Positions 16,155 to 24,971 are shown, numbered from the stretch's first letter. The stretch is DNA of 64,000 bases from Natronorubrum halophilum (GCF_003670115.1 NZ_QQTY01000003.1:62001-126000); one strand, 5' to 3'. Notes: generated by a model from the sequence alone, not told the origin. Numbers and translations are program-made.

Positions 16155-17312
16155 ATGTCACGACCCGAAAGCGACTCCGAAACAGAGCGCAGCTTTATAA
16201 ACAATGCTCGTCGTCGGTTTCTCAAGACGGCTGGAGTGGCGGGAGCGGCCCTTGGTGCCGGAGCAGGAACTAATACCGCCTTCGGTGATTCACACGACGG
16301 CGATGACGAGGAAGGGGTCATCAAAGACCTTGAGGGGCAGCTACCGATTGATGACCAATATCTTCGGATTGCCGTCAAAGCAGCGGGCCAGGCGGCACAA
16401 CTCCACCAAAATTACTTTGGTTCCATCGAACAGTCAGAGGAGAAAGACCCACAAAATCTTCTTACAGAGGTTGATACGGAAGCGGAGACACTCCTTCGCG
16501 AGACCATTGAAGGCGAACTCGGTGATGACTTCGAAGAGGAAGGCCACGCCATATACGGCGAAGAGCAAGGCGGTGGTGAGGGAGAGTATAATTACCTCTG
16601 GATGCTCGACCCCCTCGACGGGACGACGAACTTCATTCAGGAGATTCCACATTTCGGCGTCAACATCGCTGTCATAAAAAACGATGGCGAGAAAGATGAG
16701 ACCGACGCGGAGTATCCCGGAGAACTGTACGCTGGTGTAACGTACTACTCGCTTCGAGACGAGGTCTGGGTGGCTGTCAAAGACAAAGGTGCATACAAAT
16801 TTGAGAGTGATGGCTTTGATCTTGTAGACGAGGATTCTGAGCCAGAAGAACTCACAGTCACTGAGACAGACACCTTCTCAGATGCGCTTCACGGGGTCGG
16901 GTTCTATAGCAAAGACACTGCCGACGATTTCGGTTATATGGGTCTCTGGAGGTACCTCTTTGCAGATTCGATAGGGACGCGACTGAGCGGAGCGGCCGCA
17001 CCGGATATCGCGTTTGTTGCCGATGGCCAGTTTGACACGTGCTCCGTTGCTGATCTTAAGGAAGTAGACGTCGCACCTGGAGCACTGATCGTCAGAGAGG
17101 CGGGCGGAACAGTAACCGACTTTGAGGGTAACGATGACCTTGATTCGATCCTCTCTGGTGATCTCGTCGCTACAAACAGTGTACTCCATGAAAACTATCT
17201 GAACCTCTACGATGCAGCTGGGAAAGACTGGCTCACCACGCCCGTTGACGCATTAATCGGAGAGGTTGATGGAATCCTGAACAAATCTGAGTGTAGCTTC
17301 AAGTGTGAATGA
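16155..17312 (+). CDS. Tat-exported inositol monophosphatase family protein
   Basis: The 385-residue protein has a twin-arginine signal (ARRRFLKTAGVAGAALGAGA, about residues 18-40) followed by a full IMPase fold. Metal ligands are visible: EEQGG near residue 140, the signature WMLDPLDGTTNF near 150 and the C-terminal DLKEVDVAPGALIVREAGG near 300. An acidic insert lies between residues 45 and 60. IMPase/FBPase-type phosphatases are normally cytoplasmic, so export outside the membrane is unusual. It probably hydrolyses a phosphate ester at the cell surface; the substrate is unknown. A C-terminal CSFKCE end has two Cys. Confidence 0.85.
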   Translation: MSRPESDSETERSFINNARRRFLKTAGVAGAALGAGAGTNTAFGDSHDGDDEEGVIKDLEGQLPIDDQYLRIAVKAAGQAAQLHQNYFGSIEQSEEKDPQNLLTEVDTEAETLLRETIEGELGDDFEEEGHAIYGEEQGGGEGEYNYLWMLDPLDGTTNFIQEIPHFGVNIAVIKNDGEKDETDAEYPGELYAGVTYYSLRDEVWVAVKDKGAYKFESDGFDLVDEDSEPEELTVTETDTFSDALHGVGFYSKDTADDFGYMGLWRYLFADSIGTRLSGAAAPDIAFVADGQFDTCSVADLKEVDVAPGALIVREAGGTVTDFEGNDDLDSILSGDLVATNSVLHENYLNLYDAAGKDWLTTPVDALIGEVDGILNKSECSFKCE

Positions 17313-17361
17313 CCGATCTCCCTGTAAAGAGACTTGAGTAGTTGTCCACGCCTACAGAAGG

Positions 17362-17690
17362 TTACACAACGATCACAACGAGTCCGATGGTGTCGAGTGA
17401 AATTGGCGCAATTTTCCTGCAATTTAATTTGTATATCGCCGTACCTGTGCCGAGGAGGATAGCGATCATCGTTATGTACCGACACCGTGCTTCGACCGGA
17501 ATCATTCCAGATTCAACTCGGACAGCGAAATAGAAATGCGCACCACCACGGACAAGCCCGTAAAACAGCAAAATCCAGCTACTGGTGTTGAGCCAGTTCT
17601 GGACCGATAGTGTAGCAATCAATCAGAAATAGGGCGACGATCCCCAGCAGTACGACGACAATATGAATGGTCGTATCACGTGAAACTATG
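17362..17690 (-). pseudogene. Membrane protein relic
   Basis: The minus strand keeps a membrane-like frame (NTSSWILLFYGLVRGGAHFY, then ITMIAILLGTGTAIYKLN). Just upstream a different frame reads TTIHIVVVLLGIVALFL, so one frameshift near 17625 appears to split a single gene. No start codon is seen upstream. I cannot name the family. Confidence 0.4.
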
Positions 17691-17906
17691 CCATCGCTTA
17701 AGGGCTATCTCACACAGATCTTCTATTCACTTCCCAATACTGTTCGATATGTACCTGTATCGAACGCTCATTACGAAGTTAAATAGGCGTGTTACCGTTT
17801 CTATGGCACGCTCATACCACCGCACGGTCCGGGCTACTCACTGCCAGTAGTCGTTTACTGCTGGGTTTTCACCAATGACATTTTCGATCAAGACTGTCTA
17901 TGTTCC

Positions 17907-17916
17907 ATATAATTAA
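17907..17916 (+). promoter_or_regulatory. TATA-like element of the PadR-type regulator
   Basis: ATATAATTAA is centred about 30 bases before the ATG at 17941, the spacing expected of a leaderless haloarchaeal transcript. Confidence 0.45.
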
Positions 17917-17940
17917 CCCGCTGCTGCCATAGGCCAGAGT

Positions 17941-18231
17941 ATGTATGACTTGACTGCCTTCCAACGTGACTTGCTCTATGCAATCGCCGGCCACGACGAG
18001 CCACACGGACTCGCGATCAAAGATGAACTCGAGAACTACTACGAGAAGGATATTCACGCCGGACGACTGTATCCAAACCTCGACGCACTCGTCGACAAAG
18101 GACTTGTCGAAAAAGGGACGGTCGATCGGCGAACGAACTACTACTCACTAACGCGTCGTGGTCGACGCGAGATTGAAGCACGCCGTAAATGGGAACACCA
18201 GTATGTTAGTGAGCTGCTCGCAGACTCATAG
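17941..18231 (+). CDS. PadR-family transcription regulator
   Basis: The 96-residue winged-helix protein has FQRDLLYAIAGHDEPHGLAI, GRLYPNLDALVDKGLVEKG and the wing RRTNYYSLTRRGRREIEAR, all typical of PadR N-terminal domains; the C-terminal dimerisation helix is short. It likely acts as a small repressor. A TATA-like box 30 bases upstream suggests a leaderless transcript. Confidence 0.9.
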   Translation: MYDLTAFQRDLLYAIAGHDEPHGLAIKDELENYYEKDIHAGRLYPNLDALVDKGLVEKGTVDRRTNYYSLTRRGRREIEARRKWEHQYVSELLADS

Positions 18232-18318
18232 CTCGAATATCGTCAAGTAGATTCCCAAAGCGTGATCAGATGGATTTTCCAGCGTTCTCACAATCAGCAC
18301 GATAGTGGGCTGACACCC

Positions 18319-18891
18319 TCACTGGTGGTTCTCTTTTCGCCAAAGAAACGCGATGCCAGGCGAGCCATCAATTATCCAGAGCAAGAATACCAGTAGGTAC
18401 GGCACCGCGTAAATAGCGAGAAAGACGAAATGTTCGGGAGTCAGCATCTCGCTGAAGAGTGTACTGAGGATTCCCTCGACTCGCCCAAACAATGTTGGTT
18501 CGTTTCGGTACGGCGGAAGCGTAACGATTGGCCAGAGAAGTCGATCACCCGGCGAAACACCACGTTTTGGAACGGCGAGTATCGCATCACCAAGAAGGTG
18601 CGACCAGTACCCCAGAACAAATGCGATACCGATATCCCGGCTTCTGAAAGCTGTTGCACCGAGAATAAGCAGCCCAACGGGGACAGCAACGAGTATGGAG
18701 TGGGCGATCGAATAGCCCTGGGGAAAGAGATGGAGTCCCCATGAGAGCGTTTTATCGACGACATCCGGCAACTGCGTGCCGACCACTATCGCGAGAACGA
18801 CTCCCAGTCCGGCTGGCGGCTTACGTGTCACAAAGCGATGGCCAAGTGAATACAGAACATAGCCGAAGGCGAGATGCCCCCATGGCATCAT
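18319..18891 (-). CDS. YdjM/DUF457-type membrane-bound metal-dependent hydrolase
   Basis: The 190-residue protein starts MMPWGHLAFGYVLYSLGHRF and shows the family's conserved His and Asp residues in GTQLPDVVDK, YSIAHSILV and YWSHLLGDAI, with several membrane helices between them. The family is annotated as membrane-bound metal-dependent hydrolases, but its substrate is not established. The length is close to the family average. Confidence 0.85.
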   Translation of the reverse strand: MMPWGHLAFGYVLYSLGHRFVTRKPPAGLGVVLAIVVGTQLPDVVDKTLSWGLHLFPQGYSIAHSILVAVPVGLLILGATAFRSRDIGIAFVLGYWSHLLGDAILAVPKRGVSPGDRLLWPIVTLPPYRNEPTLFGRVEGILSTLFSEMLTPEHFVFLAIYAVPYLLVFLLWIIDGSPGIAFLWRKENHQ

Positions 18892-18989
18892 ACTCGCATC
18901 ACCAATCGAAGAGTACGGTACCGCAGAAATCGAGTAGCGGTAGAGATAGCTACAGAACCACTATCGCCCGATGGTCTCATTGTGAACGG

Positions 18990-19100
18990 GTAGTAACTCG
19001 AGCCTTAAAAGCACGTAATATCGAGATACACATCTACGACGGGAAGCCGTTCCGCGACGAACTCCGTGATGATGGCATCCGCCCGTTGGTACTGCCGAGA
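18990..19100 (+). pseudogene. Probable transposase fragment
   Basis: An open stretch reads NIEIHIYDGKPFRDELRDDG followed by IRPLV, which resembles the conserved block of IS4/IS5-type transposases (loading as RDELRENGIRPLI). The flanks are not recognisable, so only a fragment remains. The assignment is weak. Confidence 0.35.
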
Positions 19101-19263
19101 GAAGTGAAATTACGCCGTACATCGGGTGGATGTCACCTTCCTGTCCGTGTGCCGTAATGCGTATCCGAACGTGTTTCATGAGCGATGATACGTGATGTGA
19201 AAGTGAAAACCACGGAGTACACTCGGCAATAACCACTTAGACCAATAGGACAAATCATCTCCT

Positions 19264-20040
19264 GTGACCCGAACACTGGTAACCGGCGCAACAGGCACGC
19301 TCGGGACGGCCCTCCGGCCACGACTTATAGCGGCGGGACACACTGTCCGGGCAGCGAGCCGCTCGCCCCCCGAAGAGACCGAAGAAGATCTCGAATGGGT
19401 GGCACTCGACTTGATTGAAGGCACAGGTATCGAACCATCGCTCGAAAACATCGACGTCATTATTCACGCAGCGACGGCTCCACAGGGCGACACAGCCGCG
19501 GTTGACGTACAGGGGACAAAACGACTTCTCGAAGCGGCTGAAGCGGCTGGCGTGGAGAATTTTCTTTATCCCTCTATCGTCGGTATCGACGACATTCCCT
19601 TCTCCTACTACGAACACAAGGTTGCCGCCGAGACGTCGATCGAGGACAGCGACATCCCAGCGACTATCGTCCGTGCAACGCAGTTTCACTCGTTCGTCGC
19701 GGAAATGCTCGGCTACGTGGCGAAGCTTCCGGTGTGGCCCCTCCCGACAAAAATACAACTCCAACCCGTTGACGTCGGCGAGGTCGCAGATGGCGTCGTG
19801 GATCACGCAACACTGACGCCGAGCGGTCGGACTGACCCAGTTGGTGGTCCCAAAATTCACTCAGTAGGCGAACTCGCACAGACATACCGCGATGCGCGTG
19901 GTTCTCAACGTCCAATCATCAGGTTCCCCATCCCCGGTAAAACTGTAGCGGGATTTCGGGCCGGCCATGCAACTTGCCCCGATTATATGGTTGGAACGGT
20001 TACTTGGAAAGAGTGGCTCGCAGAGCAGTACGCAAATTGA
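19264..20040 (+). CDS. NAD(P)-binding SDR/NmrA-like oxidoreductase
   Basis: The 258-residue protein starts at a GTG and has the dinucleotide-binding motif VTGATGTLGTAL, the atypical-SDR segment DVIIHAATAPQGDTAAVDVQ, and YPSIVGIDDIPFSYYEHKVA with a YxxxK-like site (YYEHK). The length and layout match complex I NDUFA9-like or NmrA-like proteins of haloarchaea. It may be a redox sensor or an enzyme acting on an unknown substrate. Confidence 0.85.
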   Translation: MTRTLVTGATGTLGTALRPRLIAAGHTVRAASRSPPEETEEDLEWVALDLIEGTGIEPSLENIDVIIHAATAPQGDTAAVDVQGTKRLLEAAEAAGVENFLYPSIVGIDDIPFSYYEHKVAAETSIEDSDIPATIVRATQFHSFVAEMLGYVAKLPVWPLPTKIQLQPVDVGEVADGVVDHATLTPSGRTDPVGGPKIHSVGELAQTYRDARGSQRPIIRFPIPGKTVAGFRAGHATCPDYMVGTVTWKEWLAEQYAN

Positions 20041-20240
20041 GCGTTTCCGTTATGTGGACTATTGAACATATTAGGACATGTGTTTTCCTCAGGGTATGGA
20101 TCTCGAGTAGAGACTACCTCGCCGAAGAAATGGATCTTGAGCGAAGTGAACACGTTCGAGAAGTCGGCGAATCGGTTGCAAAGCCCCGGGATTGATCGGC
20201 GTTCAGTTCTAGATCCTTATTCAACCGGAAAGAATCCGAA

Positions 20241-20654
20241 TTAGGCAGACTCGTCCCGAAACCGTTCTACATCGTCTTCTAGTTCGTCGAAATCAGTATC
20301 TGCTCCAACAAGTAGTGTCCCATCAACCGCGTCGGCCGTCGCAAGCGCGTATGCATCTCCAAGCGCCATAGTATACGCCTCTTTGAGCGCAGCGGCAGTT
20401 TCCCAGCACTCTCGAGGGTCAAACACTGCAACGCCTAGTTCCTCAAGCCGATCAAGACTCGCCCGAACATCGTCGAGGCGGAACCCGACTCGAGAGCCAA
20501 CATACAGCACCTCTGTTTTTGTGACCGGACTAATGTACCCATCAACCTCTCCAGATGCCACCCGATCGATCCACGCTTCGACGACGTCACTCCCAGGTTC
20601 GTCGTCCAGATAGGCAATGATTGGTTCTGTGTCGAAAACGATCTTGTCCGTCAT
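20241..20654 (-). CDS. vapC: PIN-domain ribonuclease toxin, VapC type
   Basis: The 137-residue protein has the PIN acidic residues: Asp8 in VFDTEPIIAYL, Glu in TKTEVLYVG, and Asp in GDAYALATADAVDGTLLVGA followed by DTDFDEL. VapC toxins cleave tRNA or rRNA and are held inactive by their antitoxin. It overlaps the upstream AbrB-type gene by four bases, the standard antitoxin-toxin arrangement. Confidence 0.92.
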   Translation of the reverse strand: MTDKIVFDTEPIIAYLDDEPGSDVVEAWIDRVASGEVDGYISPVTKTEVLYVGSRVGFRLDDVRASLDRLEELGVAVFDPRECWETAAALKEAYTMALGDAYALATADAVDGTLLVGADTDFDELEDDVERFRDESA

Positions 20655-20962
20655 TCTTCCTCAGTTTTATCGGAAAAGCGTTCGATTAGCTCATCGGCTC
20701 GTTGTTTGTCGCGCTCTCGCTCCTCACGGAGGAGGGCCGTCGCAGGACGCTCATCATCACTTTCTCGTTCGAGGCCGCGAAACTCTCGCATCGAGCCAAC
20801 TGGACGGACAACGATTTCCCCATCATCGTTCTCGACGAATTTGACACGGCCTGGAGCAGGGATGCCGTGTTTTTCTCGGAGGCGCTTTGGGATCGTCGCC
20901 TGCCCTTTTTCAGTAACTGAGACGATGCGTTCCTCACCGTTCAGTTTTGTATTACTCGACAT
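20651..20962 (-). CDS. vapB: AbrB/SpoVT-type antitoxin of the PIN toxin
   Basis: The 103-residue protein has a swapped-hairpin AbrB domain (IVSVTEKGQATIPKRLREKH, GRVKFVENDDGEIVVRPVG) and a charged C-terminal tail of about 45 residues expected to wrap the toxin. It precedes and overlaps the VapC gene and is likely autorepressing with it. Confidence 0.92.
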   Translation of the reverse strand: MSSNTKLNGEERIVSVTEKGQATIPKRLREKHGIPAPGRVKFVENDDGEIVVRPVGSMREFRGLERESDDERPATALLREERERDKQRADELIERFSDKTEEE

Positions 20963-21304
20963 AGGTATTACTTTCTCATCGAAATACTTAGCTCTGTTCC
21001 TCGATCATAACGGTACAACGCGAAGCATCGTCGTTGCTCGAAGGGTTCGAATTTTCGATTTTCGAACCACTTGATTCACGAGTAGGCATTTCGGCCTCAC
21101 ACAGCCAGAAACGGGATCAACTAACAGCATGTATCGCCTCCGGATCAACGTCGAGCCAGTCACGCTGGAACTGACGAAGTCTTAATGGTTAATGGGGTTA
21201 CGGAAAATCGAGGCGAAAGCCTCTCCATTCAGGACGGTAAGGATATCAACTAATCTGTATATGTTCAGTTTCCGTCGTTGAGAACGGTGCTGTTCAACGA
21301 TGAA
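20963..21304. other. Intergenic with a tnpB-element end-like sequence
   Basis: The part next to the antitoxin should hold its promoter. At about 21209-21240 the sequence GAGGCGAAAGCCTCTCC followed by ATTCAGGACGG forms a short hairpin and resembles the right ends of IS1341-type tnpB elements. No tnpB is attached, so this may be a solo end. Confidence 0.35.
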
Positions 21305-21793
21305 CTACCGGGTTGTGCCGGCATCAACGGCGTCGAGATCGGGTTCATCAAACTCGAGTGCCTCCGCAACAGCTTCGGGAAGTTCCGGCCGCGGGGCCGA
21401 TTCGTGGCGTTCGATTTTCTCGGTTTTACGTGTGTTTTCGTAGAGGGCGCGGGCGACCGGGAGCCCACGTAGATACTTGTAGTCGTGGAGGATTTTGACG
21501 CCCCGCTCCGTGAACCCGTAGAACTGCGAGGGAAGATCGCGTTTCTCCTCGCTCGGTTCGTACGTGTAGCGTGCGAGGAGTCCGGCGTCGATCAGCGTCT
21601 CCAGTTGGTCTTTGATGGCCGCTTGGCTCTTTCCAGTCATATACTCGAGTTCAGCGAGCGACATCAGGTGTGCGGGGTGGCCGAGGAGTTCCTGAATGAT
21701 GAGGTGGCGCGTATCCTGAGACAGCAACTTGAATAGCCGCTGCTGTTCCGCGAACGGCCCCGAATCGGCCACGCCAGTGTGGGTTTCGCTCAT
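21305..21793 (-). CDS. ArsR-like winged-helix regulator
   Basis: The product is about 162 residues from the Met at 21793; an upstream GTG/ATG would add seven. The winged helix is seen in FKLLSQDTRHLIIQELLGHP, LAELEYMTGKSQAAIKDQLE and LIDAGLLARY, with a C-terminal acidic tail. It is divergent from the 21908 gene of unknown function, with about 115 bases between them, so it may control that gene. Confidence 0.85.
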   Translation of the reverse strand: MSETHTGVADSGPFAEQQRLFKLLSQDTRHLIIQELLGHPAHLMSLAELEYMTGKSQAAIKDQLETLIDAGLLARYTYEPSEEKRDLPSQFYGFTERGVKILHDYKYLRGLPVARALYENTRKTEKIERHESAPRPELPEAVAEALEFDEPDLDAVDAGTTR

Positions 21794-21907
21794 ATGCGAT
21801 AGCACGAGGAGCAACGGTATAACAGTTAGGGCGATCCAAGTTGGTTAATCGGGAAAATACCAAAGTGGTTCAGAAGAGATATGGTGTTATGGTTTGAACG
21901 GCAGCTA

Positions 21908-22717
21908 ATGACTGATCCTAGTCCACCGCCAGACGCTGCGGACATTATGACGGTGGTTCACAAAGCGGTCGGAGGCATCGAACTCGAACCAGCGGAGAAG
22001 CGAGAGATCTGGCGCTTCACCCGACGTGAATTGCCGTATCTCTGGAGTCAGCGGACGTCATATTTCATCCTGGGAAGCTATCGTGATCCCTACATCCGAC
22101 GTCTTCGCGCCGTGCAGAACGAACTCACGAAGCAACTCGGCGCGTATCCGTTCACCATGGGAGATCTTCTCGAACTGCCAACTGAGCGGCTCAATACGTT
22201 CGATATCATGTTCTCCTTGTTAGCGACGTACAGCGACTACATCGTTGGGGTTTTCGAGAAAGAGAATGGCGGTGAAGCGCCGGAATTGGGGGAGATCGAT
22301 GACTCGCCGTATTTCGACAAATCGTACGTGTTCCCACGCGACTACGCGTGGGTGACTGACGCGAATCTCGAATCGAAACACCATGTCATCCAGGCCGCCC
22401 TTGAAATTGCGTTCACGGACGATCTGACGGAAGATGAGGCCCGTTCGAAGATCGACTCGCTCGTTGACCGCGCACAAGAGTCCATCCTCGATGGGATCGA
22501 CGGTGCTGAAGAAGAGGTCTGGGATGTTATCGACGACCGGACGGACGAAGGAGAGGATCCAGCGACGTACAGTTGGGTCCATCTCAACAAGTTCCGCAAA
22601 TTCGAATTACACGACCAGTGCTTTCCATGGACTACGACGGAGGAACTCCGAACTGCAGTTGCCGAGCTCCCATCTCCGACAACACGCCCGGAGTGGGAAG
22701 CGCGTGATGAGCCGTGA
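21908..22717 (+). CDS. Protein of unknown function with Rossmann-like N-terminal region
   Basis: The protein has 269 residues from the Met at 21908, or 278 from an in-frame ATG at 21881. A central block resembles nucleotide-binding Rossmann-like sensors or deoxyribosyltransferase-like folds: YFILGSYRDPYIRRL, TFDIMFSLLATYSDYIVGVF and EKENGGEAPELGEI, with the GG and ELG spacing seen in such folds. The C-terminal half is helical and acidic. I do not recognise a named family. It is divergent from a winged-helix regulator and close to a VapBC pair, so a regulated effector role is possible but unproven. Confidence 0.7.
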   Translation: MTDPSPPPDAADIMTVVHKAVGGIELEPAEKREIWRFTRRELPYLWSQRTSYFILGSYRDPYIRRLRAVQNELTKQLGAYPFTMGDLLELPTERLNTFDIMFSLLATYSDYIVGVFEKENGGEAPELGEIDDSPYFDKSYVFPRDYAWVTDANLESKHHVIQAALEIAFTDDLTEDEARSKIDSLVDRAQESILDGIDGAEEEVWDVIDDRTDEGEDPATYSWVHLNKFRKFELHDQCFPWTTTEELRTAVAELPSPTTRPEWEARDEP

Positions 22718-22728
22718 ACTACCACACC

Positions 22729-23448
22729 CTACCGCTCGCCTGACGGCTCGCGCTTTGCAGGAACCGAATGGGTTCCCGTAGGGAGCGCAGTCTCTACAGG
22801 CGTTCGAAAATCGCACAGCGATTTTCGCAGCCCATCAGAATCGCTCCGCGATTCTGAGGACGTTGATTCGGAGCGTCCCGCTCCTAACTGCTTGATACCG
22901 CGAGAAAGAATGTTCCAGGCCGCGTTCCAGTCCCTGTCGGCGGTGAAGCCACAAGAAGGACAGGAGTGTTTGCGAACCCATAGCGGTTTGTCGGTCGAGA
23001 CACCGCACGCCGCACACTCTTTGGTCGTCCCTGCTGGATCGATGGCAACGAAGTGCGTTCCCTCACGCTCACACTTGTACTCGAGTATCTGGAGAAATGT
23101 TCCCCACGCTGCTCCGGCACGGTTCCGAGAGTTGCCGTCAAGTTCGACCAGTCCTTTCGCGTCGAGGTCTTCGACTGCGACGAGATCGTACTCTCGAGCG
23201 TAGTAGTTCGAGAGTTTGTGCAAAAAGTCTCGGCGCTTGTTCTTCAGGTCGGCGTGACACTCGGCCACTCGACAGCGTTGTTTCTCGTAGTTGTTCGACC
23301 CGTGCTCTTTGCGCGAGAGTTTTCGTTGCTCACGCTCGAGCCGGCCGCGTTCGTCCGAGAGGTCGACCGATTCGATCGCGTGTCCGTCGGTGTCGTGTGC
23401 GTATTTCAGGATGCCCACGTCGATGCCGACGACGTTCTTCGGCGGGTC
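22729..23448 (-). pseudogene. tnpB: TnpB C-terminal half (IS1341-type remnant)
   Basis: The open frame starts in the HAD fragment and continues into TnpB: VVGIDVGILKYAHD (RuvC-I Asp), LVAVEDLDAKGLVE (RuvC-II Glu), zinc ribbon with CAACGV and CPSCGF, and RuvC-III TADRDWNAAWNI. The N-terminal helical and WED-like part is missing, so the protein cannot bind DNA and RNA as a normal TnpB would. Hairpins near its 3' end suggest the guide RNA region is still present. Confidence 0.85.
22760..22884 (-). ncRNA. Candidate omega (re)RNA scaffold with tandem hairpins
   Basis: Four hairpins lie in a row at the 3' end of the tnpB remnant. They are a 6-bp stem at 22760-22776, a perfect 10-bp stem with 3-base loop at 22805-22827 (CGAAAATCGC arm), another perfect 10-bp stem with loop TCC at 22835-22857 (TCAGAATCGC arm), and a 6-bp stem with loop TCC at 22870-22884. 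IS605-type right ends encode such structured guide RNAs overlapping tnpB. No transcript evidence is available. Confidence 0.45.
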
Positions 23449-23713
23449 GGGCTTTTGCGGTGGCTCTCGATCGACTCTCGGTGATGGCAGAACGCTTCCG
23501 GATCGAGTCCGTGTTCGAAGGCCGCCTCGATCGGAACGGTATTCCGACGACCATCCGTCGTGCGAACGAACGGTCGATCACGGCGCCGAAAGCTCGAAAC
23601 GAGTCCGTGACGGTATCGACGAGTACCTCGTGCTCAGTCGGCGCGACCAGCACGCCGTCGTTGTCGAAGACGACGGCATCGTAGTCGCTCGCCAAGCCGA
23701 CTAGGGACGGCAT
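23449..23713 (-). pseudogene. HAD-family hydrolase, N-terminal fragment
   Basis: From the ATG at 23713 the minus strand reads YDAVVFDNDGVLVAPTEHEV, the DxD motif of HAD phosphatases, and runs to about RSFARRMVVG. Then the frame shifts to PIEAAFEHGLDPEAFCHHRE before homology stops at about 23449, where the tnpB remnant begins. So the gene has one frameshift and lost its C-terminus to the insertion. Confidence 0.75.
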
Positions 23714-24058
23714 GGAAACAAGCGCCTGCACGATTGGGCGTTTGAAACGCTGTTGAGTCACTTCAAGTACAAGGCTGAGGAACGTTGGATTGAGGTTGAG
23801 CGGGTTGATGAGTACGGGTTGGCAACGTCGATAATGTGCTGTGAGTGTGGGGCGAAAGCTGAGTCGAACCGTGTTGAGCGTGGGTTGTACGTCTGTTCAG
23901 TGTGCGAACTGGTCGCCAATAGCGACCTGAATGCGGCAGAAAATATGCGTGCGACGGTAACTCCGAATCCGTCACATGATAGGAGTAGCGGCTGTTTGGC
24001 CCAGCCATCGGTACGTCTGTTCGATACATCCACGGAGCGAGTCGCCCCTCAAGAATAG
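23714..24058 (+). pseudogene. C-terminal fragment of a second TnpB
   Basis: The plus-strand frame reads KRLHDWAFETLLSHFKYKAE, then CCECGAKAESNRVERGLYVC with a CxxC zinc ribbon and SDLNAAENMR, the end of RuvC-III. Only about 100 residues survive. It starts next to the HAD start codon, so two tnpB-type elements once flanked that gene. Confidence 0.75.
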
Positions 24059-24167
24059 GTGGTATCTTGAACCACAATACCCCAATCCAGCAGTACGTTA
24101 CCGTGGAAGGAGGTCGATCTCCGACACTGCGATACAAAAAAGGAGTGCAGGAAAACGGCCCTGTCAG

Positions 24168-24971
24168 TTACCGACAAAGCTCCGGACCGTGGAGGTCGAA
24201 ATTGAACTCGTGGGTGTGCATCGTTCCCTGCTGACCAGTTTGGCTTTCGACTTCGATCGTGTGGCTCTCAGTCGCGCCCCACGGGATGTCTTCTACTTTG
24301 AATATCATCGAGGTGAACGATGTCGAGGACGCTTCATCACCGGAGTAGAACCACGAATATTCCTGCGTACGGGTGGAACCGGTCGCGTCATTGAATTTGT
24401 CGGCGAGTTCTGCTGCCTTCTTCGTGTAGTCGTAGAGGTCGACCGTGACTTTCACAGGCGTCGCAATGGTTTCCTCGAACACGTCCATCCCGGTTTTGAA
24501 CGACTCGACGGCGAAGTCCTGTGCGAAGTCCTCCAGGGAGTAACCGTCGTACGCTGCATCTGCACTTGCACGACTGATCCAAGTCGGTTCGCTGTCCGGA
24601 TCCGCGAAATCCCACTCCGCCGCTGTGTTCCCTTCGTCCGGATACTCTACTTTGACACTCTGATCCATGATGTCGATCTGTGGCTCGCCGTCCGATTTCA
24701 CGTACGTCTGAGACAACTGGTGGACAGCTACGTAATACTTCGCCCTGTTGTTGTTTTCGCTTTGGAGTTTCGGCCCATCGACTTCGACCCGAACTACCTC
24801 TGCGAACTCTTTTTCGACCCAATCGGTAGAGCCGTCTCTTCCGCTCCAATAGGTCTCGGTCACACTGGAGGTGTCCGAGTACGGTTCGTCACAGTAGCCT
24901 GCACTGGCCATACCGGTAGCGAAGACGCCAGCGGGGACGCCGACTGCGGCGGTTCCGACTCCTTTCAACAA
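24168..24971 (-). CDS. Probable Tat-exported protein of unknown function
   Basis: The open frame begins just after an in-frame TAA and includes a twin-arginine motif (KTRRALLKGVGTAAVGVPAG), but no ATG or GTG precedes it; the TTG at 24971 would cut the motif. The mature part of about 240 residues has no recognised domain; features are DYTKKAAELADKFND and MHTHEFNFDLHGPE. The N-terminus may have been damaged by the neighbouring rearrangement, so the gene could be non-functional. Confidence 0.6.
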   Translation of the reverse strand: MLKGVGTAAVGVPAGVFATGMASAGYCDEPYSDTSSVTETYWSGRDGSTDWVEKEFAEVVRVEVDGPKLQSENNNRAKYYVAVHQLSQTYVKSDGEPQIDIMDQSVKVEYPDEGNTAAEWDFADPDSEPTWISRASADAAYDGYSLEDFAQDFAVESFKTGMDVFEETIATPVKVTVDLYDYTKKAAELADKFNDATGSTRTQEYSWFYSGDEASSTSFTSMIFKVEDIPWGATESHTIEVESQTGQQGTMHTHEFNFDLHGPELCR

